Below, piece by piece: positions 46,601 through 58,689 of a stretch of 64,000 bases of DNA. The stretch spans positions 32,200,093 to 32,264,092 of the forward strand of contig OX637392.1 of assembly GCA_951799425.1 (NCBI GenBank). Reading direction: 5' to 3'. The position numbers were made by a program, and so were the translations under genes. The stretch is from Ilex aquifolium. Lineage: Eukaryota; Streptophyta; Magnoliopsida; Aquifoliales; Aquifoliaceae. Every line of letters begins with the position of its first letter. Position 1 is the stretch's first letter. A model generated the notes under the pieces. The model searched no databases. It saw only the letters and a list, made by a program, of their open reading frames with translations, and was not told where the DNA came from.

Positions 46601-49600
46601 TATCTAAGTTTAGGTTGTAGTTCACTAGGTTCCAGTTCTTCAAATTTTGTGTCATCTTCGAGGCACTTTACATCAGAGTTTTTTGCTTTCTTCCACTTAT
46701 TTGGAACTTCGTGCTTTTTCTGACAGTGGTGTTAAAGGAGTCTAGTATACTTAGTATTATAAGAGTAATTTAGTCGTTTATTTTATTGTATGTTACCCTA
46801 CTATATAAGGACCTTTATTATGTATATCTTAGGTTTTTTTATGATGTTATAGAGAGTTATTGTGTCATAATAATATTTGCTCTCCTTTTTTCTTCTTTTC
46901 TCTTTCTTTGATCATAGTTTACATGGTATCAAAGTATGTTACGATTTGAAAACATATTTAGCATCACAGTTATTGTTTATGAGAAAGAATTTGTTCCTAG
47001 ACTAGGGGTGACGTCATCATTGACAACATGACCTCATCATCCTGGACTAGTTGAAGGCATATCCCAACTCGATTTTTCATGGGCATTCTCATGGTGTTCT
47101 TGGTTTTCGATTTCATGGTGATTGGATATGGTTTTTTATTTATCGAATATTTTTCAAAAATATCACACTAATTTTTTGATCTTGGATCTCTTGTTCTTTT
47201 TTTTTTCTTTGCCCCAAACCAAGCCTACGGGGTACGACTTGAGGTTCTTGGTGCTTGTTTATGTGATTCGAGGACAAGTTGTTGGTCTTCTATTTTTTTT
47301 TTTGGGGGTTGTCAACAATGCCAATGTTATTGTTCACAGCCTAAACAATGCCAAAAATATAGTATTTTGCTACTGTTTTGCCTTATTCTGGTCTAGGAAA
47401 CTTCAATTGGCTGTGGGTACTTGATTTACAAGGTTGTTGGGTTGATTTGTGACAAAATTTGAGTTGCTTGGGAGGTTTGGTGATCTAGATATGTGCATTG
47501 GTAATATGTTTATGCCTCTTATCCCTATCAATAGCTACGATTTTGTGTTATTGTTGCTCAATTGGATGATTCTGAAGCATCTTCGATTGATTGTTTGGTG
47601 AAAACTTGGTAGACTCATCTTTTGTGCGTATCGATCTTTTTTCACTGGTGTTGGAATTCCTTCATAGGCTGTCGTTGTTGTATTCCTTGCTCTCGGGTTT
47701 GTTGGTTTTATGGGCTCCTTCTAGGGTATTGGTTTGCTACCCTTGTGATTGGGTTACTTGATTGTTGGGTTTTAGATTTTGTGTTTTGGATTTGGTTCAT
47801 GTGATTTGATTCTTATTATACAATTTTCTTTTGATAAAATTATGGCGAGTAGAAACTCTAACTCTCTTTCTGAACCTACCTTCTATAAGGAGGTTATTCT
47901 TGATCCTCTTTGAAAATAGGCTATGGATGAGGAGTTTATTACTTTACACAAGACTGACACCTAGTGTCTTTACCCTTTAACAACCAACTATGATGGTTCT
48001 GTGGAACAATACAAGGCTTGATTGGTAACCAAAGAGTTTACCTAGGAGTATGATATAGATTATGAAGAGACATTTGCTCTTATTGCTAACATGACTACTA
48101 TTTGCACTGTGATTATAGTGGCTACTATTTGTCAATGAAGTCTCTCACAAGTGGATGTGAAGAATGTCTTTCTCAATGGAGATTTGATTGAAGAAATTTT
48201 TATCGCTCCTCCTCCTAGATTACCTCAATGTCTTGGTCAAGAGTGCAAACTCCACAAGGTATTATACGGTTTGAAACAGGCACCCAAGATATGGTTTGCC
48301 AATTTTTTTCATCATCTGTGCTTGGGTTTTTGTGTCAGTTGTCATGATTATGATTTCCTTTTGCGGTCCACTTCTTCAAGTTCTATTATTCTCTTACTTT
48401 ATGTTGATGATATAAATATTACAAAAGATGACACTGCAAGCATACAACTATTGAGAAAAATTAGATTATGGAGAATTAGGGTTATAAAAAAGAGGAGTAA
48501 GAGAAAGAGAGACAAGATTATGAAAATAGTGTGAATTAGGGTTACACAGCTACATCCCAATATATATAGTCACAGAAGTATCAAAAATACCCTTAATGGT
48601 TACATCCTAATATAACATATTATAACACTCCCCTTCAAGTTGGTGCATAAATATCTCTCCTGCCCAACTTGCAAATAATAGGAATGAAAAACCTTGCTAC
48701 TTAGCCCCTTTGTGAAAATATTGGCCAACTGATCTTCTGATTTCACAAATGACATGCAAATTAAACATTTGTTCAACTTCTCTATGATGAAGTGTCGATC
48801 GATCTCAACATGTTTAGTTCTATCATGTTGAACTGGATTCTATGCAATGTTTATAGCTGTCTTATTATCAAAGTATAGTCTCATAGGCCCATTACAACGA
48901 ATTCTAAGCTCACTCATTAAGATTTGGAGCCACATAAACTCACAAAATTCTATGTGTCATTGCTCTGTATTCAGCCTCTACACTAGACCTTGCCACCACT
49001 GCTTGTTTTTTACTTTGCCACATGGCAATACTTCCTCCTATCAAGGTGCATTAACCTGAAGTAGATCTTTTGTCATCTACTGAACCTGCCTAGTCTGCAT
49101 CAGTGAATACTTCTAGTTTCAAGTGACCATTATTAGAAAATAAGATCCCTTTTCCAGGAGCTAACTTGAGATATCTCAGAATACGACGAACTGCTTCAAG
49201 ACGAGGGACTCGAGGATCATGCATGAATTGACTTACAATCCCCACTGCATAAGCAAAACCCAGCCAAATATGAGAAAGATATATTAATCTCCCCATTATT
49301 ATCTGGTATCTCTCCTTATCCACAACATCACCAACACCACTCACCAGTAGATGGTTGGCTTCAATTAGAGAATCTGTAGGTCTACATCCCAACATACCAA
49401 TTTCTTTAAGTAGGTCAAGAACATATTTCCTCTGAGAGATAAAAATATATGACAAGTTCAATCCCAAGAATATATCTTAATGGACCTAAGTCTTTAATTT
49501 CAAATTCCCTAGCTAACTGAAAGTGACTTCTTCAACTTACACACATTTCCTTCAGTTACCTCACATGAAAAACCAAGTGGAATTTCCATATATACCTCCT

Positions 49601-52600
49601 CCTCTCAGTCTCCATGGGGAAAGACATTCTTCACATCCAACTATTGCAAACTCCATCCCAAATTAGCTGCACAGGATAGAAGGACACGAATGGAGTCCAT
49701 CTTTGCCACAAGGGCAAAAGTCTTCTAATAATCAATGCCATATGTCTGAGTGAATCACTTAGCAACCAATCTTGTTTTATATCTCACAACTGAACCATCA
49801 ATTTGTTGTTTGACAATAAACACCCATTTGCACCCAACTGGTCTTGCTCCAATGGGAAGTGGAATTAATTCCCATTTGTCATTCTTCTTTAGGGCTCTCA
49901 TTTCCTCTACCATAGCTTCTCGCCACTTTGAATTAGTAAGAGCTTCCTTCCAATCATGAGGAATAGATATAAAAGATAAGTAAGAAACAAAGGCACGATA
50001 GGATGGAGATAAAGAATCATAAGAAACGAAGTTAGATATGAGGTGTTAAGTACAATCTCGAACCCCTTTTCTAACTGCAATAGGAAGCTCAGAATCATCA
50101 ACAGTTGGATTATCAATAACTTGGGTGACAACTGGAAGCTTATTACTTGGTAAACTAGTGGAAAATACTAGAACTGGAATGGAGGAATTCAATTGACCTG
50201 GCGACACATGGGTGGTATGTAACCTTCTGACGCCGAGAATAAGTCAGCAAAGTACCAGGTGGTTCATTGGTACTAACAATCTGTTGCTCCCCCTAATTAG
50301 TATCCCACTAGAAAGACAATTGAAGGATAGGCTCCTGATATACCACCATCTCCTCCTCAATAGTAATGTTCTCCCCCTGAAGAGATGGCTGGGGAGGAGA
50401 GAAAAAAGTTCAAACTCACGAAAGGTAATATCCATACTAACATACATCTTCTGAGATGGTGGGTGGTAGAACTTATACCCCTTTTGAGTAGGAGAATAAC
50501 CAATAAAGACACACCAAAGAGCCTTAGGATAAAGTTTCCCCCTAGATGCTCTACGGTCATGTACAAAACAAACACACCTAAAAACTTTAGAAGGAAAAGA
50601 AGAAATAGACGGAAACGGTAAAATCCCAGAAAGACACTCAATAAGAGACTTAAACTGTAGGACACTAGAAGGTAGATGATTGATAAGTAAGCAGAATTAA
50701 GAACTGCATCTCCACAAAATTGTTGAGGAACATTCATGGTAAACATCAGTGAACGAGAAACCTCAAGAAGATGAAGATTTTTTCGCTCACCAACACTATT
50801 TTGTTCCAGGGTACGCACACAAATAGTTTGATAAAGAATGTCACTCTTATTAAGGTAAGAGAGAAATTCTCCATCAATGTACTCAATTTCATTGTCACTA
50901 CAAAGGACTTTGATTTTGGCATCAAACTGGGTAACTAACCATTTTATGAAAAGAGCGAAAGCAAGAGAAAACTTCAATAAATGTGACAAACCAATAATAA
51001 CCTGAGATAAATGCAACACAGGAAGGGCCCCACACATCAGAATGAATTATAACAAAAAGGAGCAGTTCTTTTATTAATACTACTAGGATAAGAACATTTG
51101 TGCTTGGCAAATTCACAAACATCACAAACAAAAAATTGCCTACTACACTGCTCTACTAAACTACGAAAAATATGTTCTAAAACACCAAATGAGGAATGTC
51201 TCAAACGCCTATGCCACTAATATAAGATCTGAATGGCTAAAACACTATTTGCCCTGAAAGCTTGACAAGTGGACTGAGGGGGAAGCTTCATCATCTAGGA
51301 GATACAAATCACCATGGACTCTACTACTGCCAATCATTTTCCTCAATTTCAGTTCCTGAAAGATACAATGAGTAGGAAAAAGTCACTGAATAATTCAATA
51401 ATTTAGTAATATTACTAACAGAAAATAAGTTCGTGGAGAAATTGAGAACGTGAAAAACAGAGGAAAATGAGAGAATGGGTGAGCAATTAATTAAATCTTT
51501 CCAAAAAATTGAGGATAAGGATCCATCTACCACCTTGACCTTTACCTGAACATGTAGAGTATGAGGTGAACAGACTAGAAGAACCTGTCATATAGTCCAT
51601 GACTCCAGAATCTATTATCTTAGGAGCATATGAGGATGATGCAGTAAACACACTAGTTATACCTATGTGAGCAAAATTATAGGAAGAGGCGTGATTAGGA
51701 GCTATAGTAGAAGAAGCATCAAGTCGAGCCATCAGGCACCTATGAGTCTACATCTCCTCCTGAGAAAAAGTGTAAGTGGCGGTTCCACCAAACTGAGATG
51801 GAGTCTCTAAGGATTCAATTATATGTGCATGAGATCGCATATTACCATCTCGGCCACCACCTCATCCACGTAGGATGTTCAATTAACTTCCAACAAAACT
51901 CCCGTCTATGTCTTGTCTTCCTATAATAATCACATTTTTAGGTATCCCTAGACACAGCGCTACTCATCTCTGTGGGCTTGAGCAAGGTTGAACTCATGTC
52001 ACACTGAGGGATTGCAGCCAATGCAGACTGTTCCTGAGTAAGAGCATAAACTTTAGAAATCTTACGGCTCTCCTCCAACTGAACATGGGCATAGGTTTCT
52101 TGTAAAGTAGGAAATGGACTACGACCCAAAATCTGAACCAGAATCTGATTATATTCAATATTCAGACCAACAAGGACTACATACACTCGGTCCTTTTTTA
52201 CCATCTACTCAAATTTAACAGCATCATTAGCATAATTTGTTGTGAAACTCTGGTAATAGTCAAGCTCCTGCCATAAGCTAATCAACTCTACATAATAAAG
52301 TGCAAATGTCTTATCTTTCTGATAAGTCTGTCGCACTTTCTTTCGAATATCATAAGCCTTAGCATCATTACCCCTCTGAGAATGTGTATGACTTTCAATA
52401 GTTCATCTCTTATGTGCGGTATCAAGGAACAGAAAGCCATGACTGATAGAGGGTTGCATTGAATTAAGCAATCGAGACATAACCAAGACATTCTCAGATG
52501 TCCAATGCTTCAGTTAGGGAACCAGATTCATTAGGCATCTTAGTCACCCTTGACAAATACCCATTCAAAGAAATAGCTTGGACGGATAACAAACAAGCCC

Positions 52601-55600
52601 GTGATCATGTTAAATAATTGTGTCCATCTAACTTCTCTGGACTAATTTGAAGAGATGGGTTGTTTGCAAGAGCACCCAATCGGCTCAACCCACTCCCTCA
52701 GTGCTACCTACAGTACTAGTAGCAATCACACTCCCTTCCGACATGTCCATGAAGCAGACCACAACCAGAAAAAACCCTCAAACAACACTCAATGCTAAAA
52801 ATCAAAGGACAAAACCACACAGAAAGTGTCCAGGATGCCTCATAAAGTCGGAACAGTAGACTGGTGAAGAATGAAAAAAAAACTTCTCAAATCCACTCCA
52901 AACACAACCAAACAACCTGAATAACAAAAAAAAAATTCTAAATCGCACCTTAACAAAGCTATTCTAACCATATCCACCCCTTAAACCCCAAAAAATTCAA
53001 AAAAATTTAGAAAAATTGAACGGCCTATCAAACAGCTTCAAAAAAATCTACAAAATAACCATAAATCTCATGAGGTTGAGTCTAATCAACCCTGAAATTT
53101 TCGGATTTTTTCTGATAGTTTGGGTGGTGACCTCGTGCTAACGTCAGACTCTGACGACAAGCAGTGATGAACGCAAAAACAAATTTCAATGTATTCCGTC
53201 AATTTTAAACCTTTAAATCTTGATCGAAGCTTTGATACCAAGTTAGATTATGACAAATTATGGTTATGAGAAAGACAAAAGAAGAGTAAGAGAAAGAGAG
53301 ACAAGATTATGAAGAGAGTAGTGTGTATTAGGGGTTACACAGCTATATCCCAATATATATATATATATAATCACAGAAGTACCAAAAATACCCTTAATGA
53401 TTACATCATAATATAACATAACATAACAAGAAATAAGTTGTAGGATCATTTTAAAATAAGATTTGGATCAACTCCAATATTTCTTGGAGATTGAGGTTGC
53501 TTCATCTCTCAAAGTTTGTCTCCTATCTTAGTCCAAATATGCATTGGATGTTATTCAACGAGCTTGCTTATCAGATAGCCGAACAATTAAGACACCCTTG
53601 GAGCTCATTGTCCAGTATTCTTCTACTGATGGCACTATCTTATTCTTGTCTGATCCTACTCTTCATCGCACTAATACCGTTACTCACCCATATATCTCTT
53701 TATGTTGTTCACATTGTGAAACAGTTTGTTACCTCACATACAAATGTTCATTGGGCTATTGTTCTATGCATTCTTTGGTATCTTCAAGGTTCTTTACGTC
53801 AAAGTCTATTATTTCCTTCCTCCTCTTTAGTGAAACTTAGGACTTACTCAAATGTTGATCGGACTGACAACGGTACGGATTGCAAGTCCACTACTAGTTT
53901 CTATTTCTTTCTTGGTGACTCTAATTTCTTAGAAAATCAAGAAGCAAATGATATTTGCTCGTTCTTTTGCTGAAGTTGAGTACAACACTATGATATCTAC
54001 CACAACTGAGAAAATCTAGTTACAATGGCTATTTCCTAATCTTGGCATCACTTTATCTTATCCTACCCTTGCGGATTGTGAAATCACCAATACTATTCAA
54101 ATTGTTCATAACTCAGTCTTCCATGACCGTACTAAGCATATTGAGATTTACTGCCACTTTATGCGCCATCACCTTCTACCATGTAGTTAGTAGACTTTTT
54201 TATAAAGTCTTGTACCATAGGGCCTTTTCGTTTTCTTCTTGCCAAACTCTTGATATTTTATGCTACCACATCATGAGTTTGAGGGGAGGAGTGTTAGAGT
54301 AGTCTAGTATAATTAGTATTATAGGGGTAGTTTAATTGTTTATTTTATTGTATGTTGTCCTATTATATAAGAGCCTCTATTATGTATCTTAAGTTTTGAT
54401 GTTGTCGCATAGACTTATTGTGTCATAATGATATTTTATCTCTCTTTTTCTTCTTTTCTTTTTCTTTAATCAAAGTTTACAGTTGGCATGACAAGTGATG
54501 CAATGGATTATAGATATTCCACTATTTTCTATATTTTATTGTATGGTTCTCTAATTTTCTCGGAAAAACAAAAAGCAAACCGTTTTCCATCGTATCACTG
54601 CTAAGACTGAATATTGTGTTATGATTACTACTACGCCAGAGATAATTTGGTTGAGACGGTTGCTTGCCAATCTAACAGTTTCTTTTTATGTTCATATTCC
54701 TATGTATTGTGACAATAGGAATGCGATCTGTATGCATACAATTCAGTTTTCCACGAATGGACAAATTAAATAGAGAATGACTGTCATATTGTGCTCCATC
54801 ATTGTCAACTAGAGACTATTTCATTACTTTTTGTTTCTTCTTCTGTGCAGTTGGCTGATTTATTCATGAAATCTCAAACCACAATGCATTTTCGATTTCT
54901 ACTTGGCAAATGTCAATATTTCTTACCGTCACATCATCAGTTTAAGAGGGGTGTTAAGATCGTATTTAGATAATATTTATTATTTAGGGATTGTCGAGAA
55001 AGTTGCTAGGTGTAGGGTTTTGTATTCACCAGTATAATTTGTCTTTTCTATTTATTTTCATTATTTTGGAATACATTGAGCAATAAATCGATTTCTCCCT
55101 TCATCTCCATAATTTTGTGTATCTTTGCAATATGCATAGGTGTTATAGGTGGAGTGACGATGACTTGATATGATATTCACTTAAAGTACATAGGCAGGCC
55201 AACGGACAGCAATAAATAATCAAACTAGCCAATCGAGACTCCCTTGTCCAAACCTCCAAAAATTAGACAATTTAAAGTTGTTGAAGTGGGTGTAAGGCTT
55301 CTTGGGGGGTTTTGTGTGTAATATAATAAGAGATCATGAGTAAAAAATGTCCCACATTAAAAATAGAAACCATGTGAGGTGAGCTAACCAAGCTCTTCCA
55401 TATGTCCAAAAGGTAGAGCATTTTAGAATTGTTTGTTGGGATAAGCCTTTGAGGTCCCAAATAATGGGCTGGACCATTTAACTAAAACTAAGGCTTACTA
55501 TTTGGGCATGGATCAATTACTTAACTGACCCAAGATATGACCCGATCGGACTTGGATATCGTCATCAACTTGCAGAAGGATATTGTAACCCTAACAAGCT

Positions 55601-57608
55601 CTGTCATCCCCTCCAGCCGATTCATTCCAACTTGATTCAACTGTTAAACTGCTATCAGTTGGTTTTCTCACAGCTATGTCTCGAACCTAACTATAACGGC
55701 AACAAGTTGCGATCAAGCACCAATAAAAACGGCAACAATGACTAGGTATTTCATCGATGAGCCAGCCACTAGATGCGACAACGGCGAGGGGTTCTCATCA
55801 ATAAACTTTTGACGATTACCTCTTCAAACAGAACATGATTACCGAATAATATACATTTTTATGGTTGTGGCTCTGATACCATGCAGAATATATATAGGTA
55901 TACAGACAAAAGAATCAGAGAGAGAGAGATTATAAGAGAATAGGGCAAAGAAGTTAAGTCACCATTCCTCATAGAACAATATATAGGTAGATATAGGGTT
56001 TATACTGCAATGACCCTATTACCCCTCACTAATATACTCACTAATAATTCCAATCAATCAAATCATGAACCCGATATCTCAATTCTATTTATTTAATGTT
56101 GCCACTTGTAAAGGGTTGAACTGGCATTCATATCACCAAAATAATTGGAGCTAGAAATCCAACTTTATACATGAGCTTAAAATTCATAAGCCTAGAATAG
56201 ACAACCAGCCATGCACTAACCACAAACTTAAATTGAAAATGTTATGTGGTCCATGGCACATGCAGTTTTCAGTAAAAGAATCTTCCAATATAATTAACCA
56301 AAAGAAAAAGAAACATGACAACGTGCGAATTGACAGATACATTTATCTGATATTCCAGTTTTTTCTTTACACCGAGGAGTGAGTAGGATGTGTGAATTAT
56401 GATCAGTTGATCACACAACACAGTTTATATTCTGAGAATTCCTAGTAACACAGCTTATCAATAGAGGAAAATGTAATAGAGAGAAAAAAAAATAACCATG
56501 CTTGTACCTGGGACCCAGAACCAATGCATGGATCACTTCCCCGCAAGCCATCTACAAGCTCTGTATACAATTGTTCCTTTGGAGTTGCTGCAGGTGCACC
56601 AAAATAGGAGAACTCTACAACATCAACATCACACCATACACCCCCAGGTCCCTGCGAAGCAACATAAAAAATGTATTCAACTTCTAACTATTAGAGTTTG
56701 CCTAAAAATAAAGAAGCTTCTAAAATTTCTAAGATGGTAACTTCTTGTTTCAGTTTAAATCTTTTTCACAATATTTTGAGAATTTAGATATCAACAAACG
56801 TCAGCCCGTCTCTACCCAAAAATATTGGTTTAACTTGAAAGACTTCTCAACGTTATATTTTGAGCAGAACCAAGACTGATGTCAGATTCAATATGTCAAA
56901 CCTATAAGTAGCAGACTGAGTAACTATACATTAAGCTCCAAATAATACCAAGAAAAGCCAGAAGAGCCCAGATTTCAGATTTATGCTTTTCTGTTTTTAT
57001 TTCTAACCATTATTTCAATTACTTGTCCACCTTAGTTTGGTTTCTTTAACACTATTTATTTCTATTATTAATAAAATTATCGTTTCTTATCAAAAGTACA
57101 AAAGATTTCAGACCTCAAGAGCAGATGGTAGACATTGGATATGGCTGAGCCACTGCTTGTGAACTTTTCTAGCAACAAAGACAAGAATAGCTGGTATATC
57201 AGTCAATACTCCACGCCGAATCCGAAACCCAATTGCCGTGCCAAGGCTAAAGCGGCGTAGATTTTTGCTATGAAATGCCCTAATAGTCATGAGTTCAAGC
57301 AAGGTGGTGGCTTGCAGTCCCGATGGCAATCGCCCAAGAGTTTCAGGCAGAACACCCTTCTGAAGGTTCCCAAAGTAATTTGCCCTATCTTCTGCTGCAT
57401 TATTTAACCGGCTGGAAGTAGGCCATGAGAAGTAGGGAGCATTGCTCTCGGAGTGCTGACCACCTGATGTTAAGCCTTGTAGTGGTGGTGGACTTGATGA
57501 AGGCAAATTGGGATGATTACAGTAATTTCTTTCCAGATCCAAAGCTGACTCCTCTGATGGTGTCGATCCAGAGGGAAGAAATCTTAAATCCAGCCTTGTC
57601 CTGTCCAT
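40263..57608 (-). CDS. NAL1: NARROW LEAF 1-like trypsin-type serine protease (5 coding exons)
   Basis: Joined exons 57114-57608, 56508-56651, 43336-43576, 41706-42206 and 40263-40681 give 1,800 nt (599 aa plus stop). All junctions are GT-AG and in phase. The protein follows rice NAL1 and its Arabidopsis relatives along its full length (rice about 582 aa). NAL1 is a plant nuclear/cytosolic protease that controls vein number, leaf width and auxin-related growth, and reportedly acts on TOPLESS-type co-repressors. Expected triad by alignment: His243 ([11 protein letters not shown]), Asp300 (VRADGAF), Ser394 (LEGDSGSLI). Near the end, EPKRRK is a likely nuclear signal, and VSLQLGE resembles an EAR-like motif. 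The N-terminal half has [20 protein letters not shown], shared with the family. I see no break. Intron 2 is 12.9 kb because of copia insertions. Confidence 0.95.
41193..41420. repeat. 68-bp tandem duplication in NAL1 intron 4
   Basis: Units 41221-41288 and 41289-41356 differ at a few bases. They are bracketed by two copies of gatgtcacactgttttcctg (from about 41194 and 41395). The rest of intron 4 (40682-41705) shows nothing else. Confidence 0.85.
41706..42206 (-). CDS. NAL1: NAL1 coding exon 4 (residues 294-460, catalytic Asp and Ser)
   Basis: Encodes [10 protein letters not shown] through [20 protein letters not shown] and [11 protein letters not shown] to [11 protein letters not shown]. 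Acceptor CTGCAG|AA, donor CAAG|GTTTGT. Confidence 0.93.
42207..43335. other. NAL1 intron 3, no feature seen
   Basis: 1,129 bases of AT-rich intron. No coding block, repeat array or recognisable mobile element was found. Confidence 0.7.
43336..43576 (-). CDS. NAL1: NAL1 coding exon 3 (residues 214-293, catalytic His)
   Basis: Encodes [20 protein letters not shown], then [20 protein letters not shown] and on to FAGTNA. Acceptor TTTAG|GTT, donor GCGG|GTAATG, leaving phase 1. The codon for Glu294 is split with exon 4. Confidence 0.93.
43577..45539. other. 3' part of NAL1 intron 2, mostly featureless
   Basis: AT-rich intron sequence between exon 3 and element J. The only clear structure is the short poly-T insertion with a direct repeat at 44458-44515. 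Confidence 0.7.
44458..44515. repeat. Poly-T micro-insertion with a 20-bp direct repeat
   Basis: gaactacaccacactagttt occurs at 44458-44477 and again, identical, at 44496-44515. The 18 bases between are a T run ending atag. This looks like target-primed reverse transcription that inserted little more than a poly(A) tail in the antisense direction. Replication slippage is the alternative. Confidence 0.75.
45784..45822 (+). repeat. (CT)n/poly-C microsatellite
   Basis: A gctcgctctctctct run is followed by about 13 C, in the leader of element J. Confidence 0.85.
49090..49467 (-). pseudogene. Reverse transcriptase/RNase H fragment of H
   Basis: Encodes [20 protein letters not shown], then [12 protein letters not shown] and the LEVFTDAD start of RNase H, all typical of Ty1/copia. 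The fossil continues upstream with other pol pieces. Confidence 0.85.
50357..51037 (-). pseudogene. Integrase-region fragment of H
   Basis: Encodes [38 protein letters not shown] and, later, FGVFVLYMT-like text, matching the copia integrase core (the ...SDNG/E...H region). Broken. Confidence 0.7.
55130..56507 (-). mobile_element. LTR-type fragments in 5' part of NAL1 intron 2
   Basis: At 55867-55883 the minus strand reads TGCATGGTATCAGAGCCA, an LTR end plus iMet primer site. The sequence to its right (about 55884-56040) looks like a short copia LTR in the minus direction. A stretch at 55340-55380 (gtcccacatta) resembles another LTR. Boundaries are not resolved, and 56050-56507 shows nothing. 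Confidence 0.5.
56508..56651 (-). CDS. NAL1: NAL1 coding exon 2 (residues 166-213)
   Basis: Encodes [20 protein letters not shown] through to CIGSGSQ. Acceptor CGCAG|GGA, donor CCCAG|GTACAAG. Both sides are phase 0. Confidence 0.93.
57114..57608 (-). CDS. NAL1: NAL1 coding exon 1 (residues 1-165)
   Basis: The ATG at 57608-57606 lies 12 bases after the acceptor of the 5'UTR intron. Starts [10 protein letters not shown]. The exon holds the Ser/Pro-rich N-terminus and the conserved [11 protein letters not shown] and [11 protein letters not shown] blocks. Donor GAG|GTCTGA, phase 0. Confidence 0.93.
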
Positions 57609-58640
57609 CTTTCACCTCTCCTACGTTATGAATCAATTCAATTCTCCAAAATTGTGCAAGAAAAGACAGAAATAAAACAGAAATCTCCAGTTATGCCAGA
57701 ACCCTTTTTCATGTTCTACCACTAACTAAAATAATTGCTTCCAACAATAAGAAGTTAAATTTGGATGCAATTAGACAAAATTCAATATGAAGAAGCAATT
57801 TTATCATATGATGGTAAGGAGTTGTTTAATTACACTAACGTTATCCTAATATGCACTGATGGTTGAATAACAAACATTAACATGTAACAGAATAACATAA
57901 AGAAGACACCCTGAATTTGGAGGATGACAAGACATGATTACAATAGAATTATGCAACATAAAAAGGAACCGAATACGGTATAATTAAGGAATCCAGAGAA
58001 GACACCTAACAAGTTGAGAAACCAACAACCAATGTCAACGATAAGTATAACTGCAAAAAAACTAGCAGCATAAACGTCAATAGAATTAAACATAAATAAC
58101 AACTGCTACCTCACACATTCAAAGAGATTAATATCGCGTGAAATGCGCAGCTAGTAAACAATGAAGCAATATTAAATTCAGACTGAAACTTTGTTAATAT
58201 TCCAATTCCCAGCAAATTTGAAGAAGTGAAGCCAAGAAACATAAATGACAATCAATCACATAGCAAAACAACCCAATATCAAAAAGATATCAGCTTTGGC
58301 ACAACAAGGACCACCTGATGACAGGGAGCTGACTAGCTTTGGGTTTGTGGCGTCCCCCAGGGTGGGGAGTGTTTTGTTGTCAACCTCAAAAATTAAGTAA
58401 AACCCAGATAGAAAGGAAACAAAAATGAAATTTTTGACGCAAATTCACTGAAAACTCACCTATAGTCAATGTTGAAGCTGTGGATGAAGCATTCAAAACA
58501 AATCCCCTTGAAGATTTTCATGCCCTAGACAAAAACTCCCAGCGTAACCATCTGCCAGATTAGATTGCAAAAATGAATCTCTTTCTTAAAAAGCCCATTT
58601 TGTCTGTCTGCATACCTCTGTGTGTAGGTGAGAGAGAGGG
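57609..58640 (-). promoter_or_regulatory. NAL1: NAL1 5' UTR with an 839-nt leader intron
   Basis: The first UTR exon ends CTATAG|GTGAGT at 58460. The intron runs 58459-57621, and the second UTR exon is only 57620-57609. The upstream leader contains a (CT)n tract (complement of 58629-58660). TATA-like ctaaataaatatc (complement of about 58667-58679) could set the start. Confidence 0.65.
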
Positions 58641-58689
58641 AGAGGGAGAGGGAGAGAGAGGCCGGCCGATATTTATTTAGAAGCGGAAA

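Larger units (their letters stand above)
48461..53428 (-). mobile_element. Ty1/copia element H (innermost level in intron 2)
   Basis: Minus strand, about 5.0 kb. LTRs about 48461-48627 (3') and 53243-53428 (5'), starting TGTTATA/TGTTATG on the minus strand. Primer site TGGTATCAAAGC at 53229-53240 and polypurine tract complement from 48628. Parts: gag (51938-52204), integrase (50357-51037), reverse transcriptase/RNase H (49090-49467, with [36 protein letters not shown] and RRILRYLK). Broken, with many breaks. The flanking agaaa on both sides supports insertion into I. Sense to NAL1. Confidence 0.87.
46730..54481 (+). mobile_element. Ty1/copia remnant I (inside J)
   Basis: LTRs 46730-46923 and 54292-54481 start TGTTA and end TTTACA, and are similar over their length. 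The primer site TGGTATCAAAGT follows the left LTR, and the polypurine tract gaggggaggag precedes the right one. Pol pieces on both sides of H: reverse transcriptase ([15 protein letters not shown] near 48151, [11 protein letters not shown] near 48265, LLYVDDI near 48400) and RNase H (53440-53930). Many breaks. Flanks agtgg and gttgg may be a decayed target duplication. Confidence 0.85.
45540..55129 (+). mobile_element. Ty1/copia remnant J (outer level in intron 2)
   Basis: Short LTRs at 45540-45722 and 54952-55129 (tgttaaaattt/tgttaagatcg starts, both sharing ttttcattattatgg-like text). The iMet-type primer site TGGTATCAATGCAG directly follows the left LTR. A polypurine tract (tttaagagggg) precedes the right LTR. 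Between are pieces of copia reverse transcriptase (PPGWFEKFS near 46130) and RNase H (54480-54950). It is internally deleted, has many breaks, and is interrupted by I. Old. No clear target duplication. Antisense to NAL1. Confidence 0.8.

Noticed and set aside
47122-47424. Possible small gene in NAL1 intron 2
   Set aside because: It lies inside the decayed copia element I just after its left LTR, with no family features beyond degraded gag/pol leader sequence.
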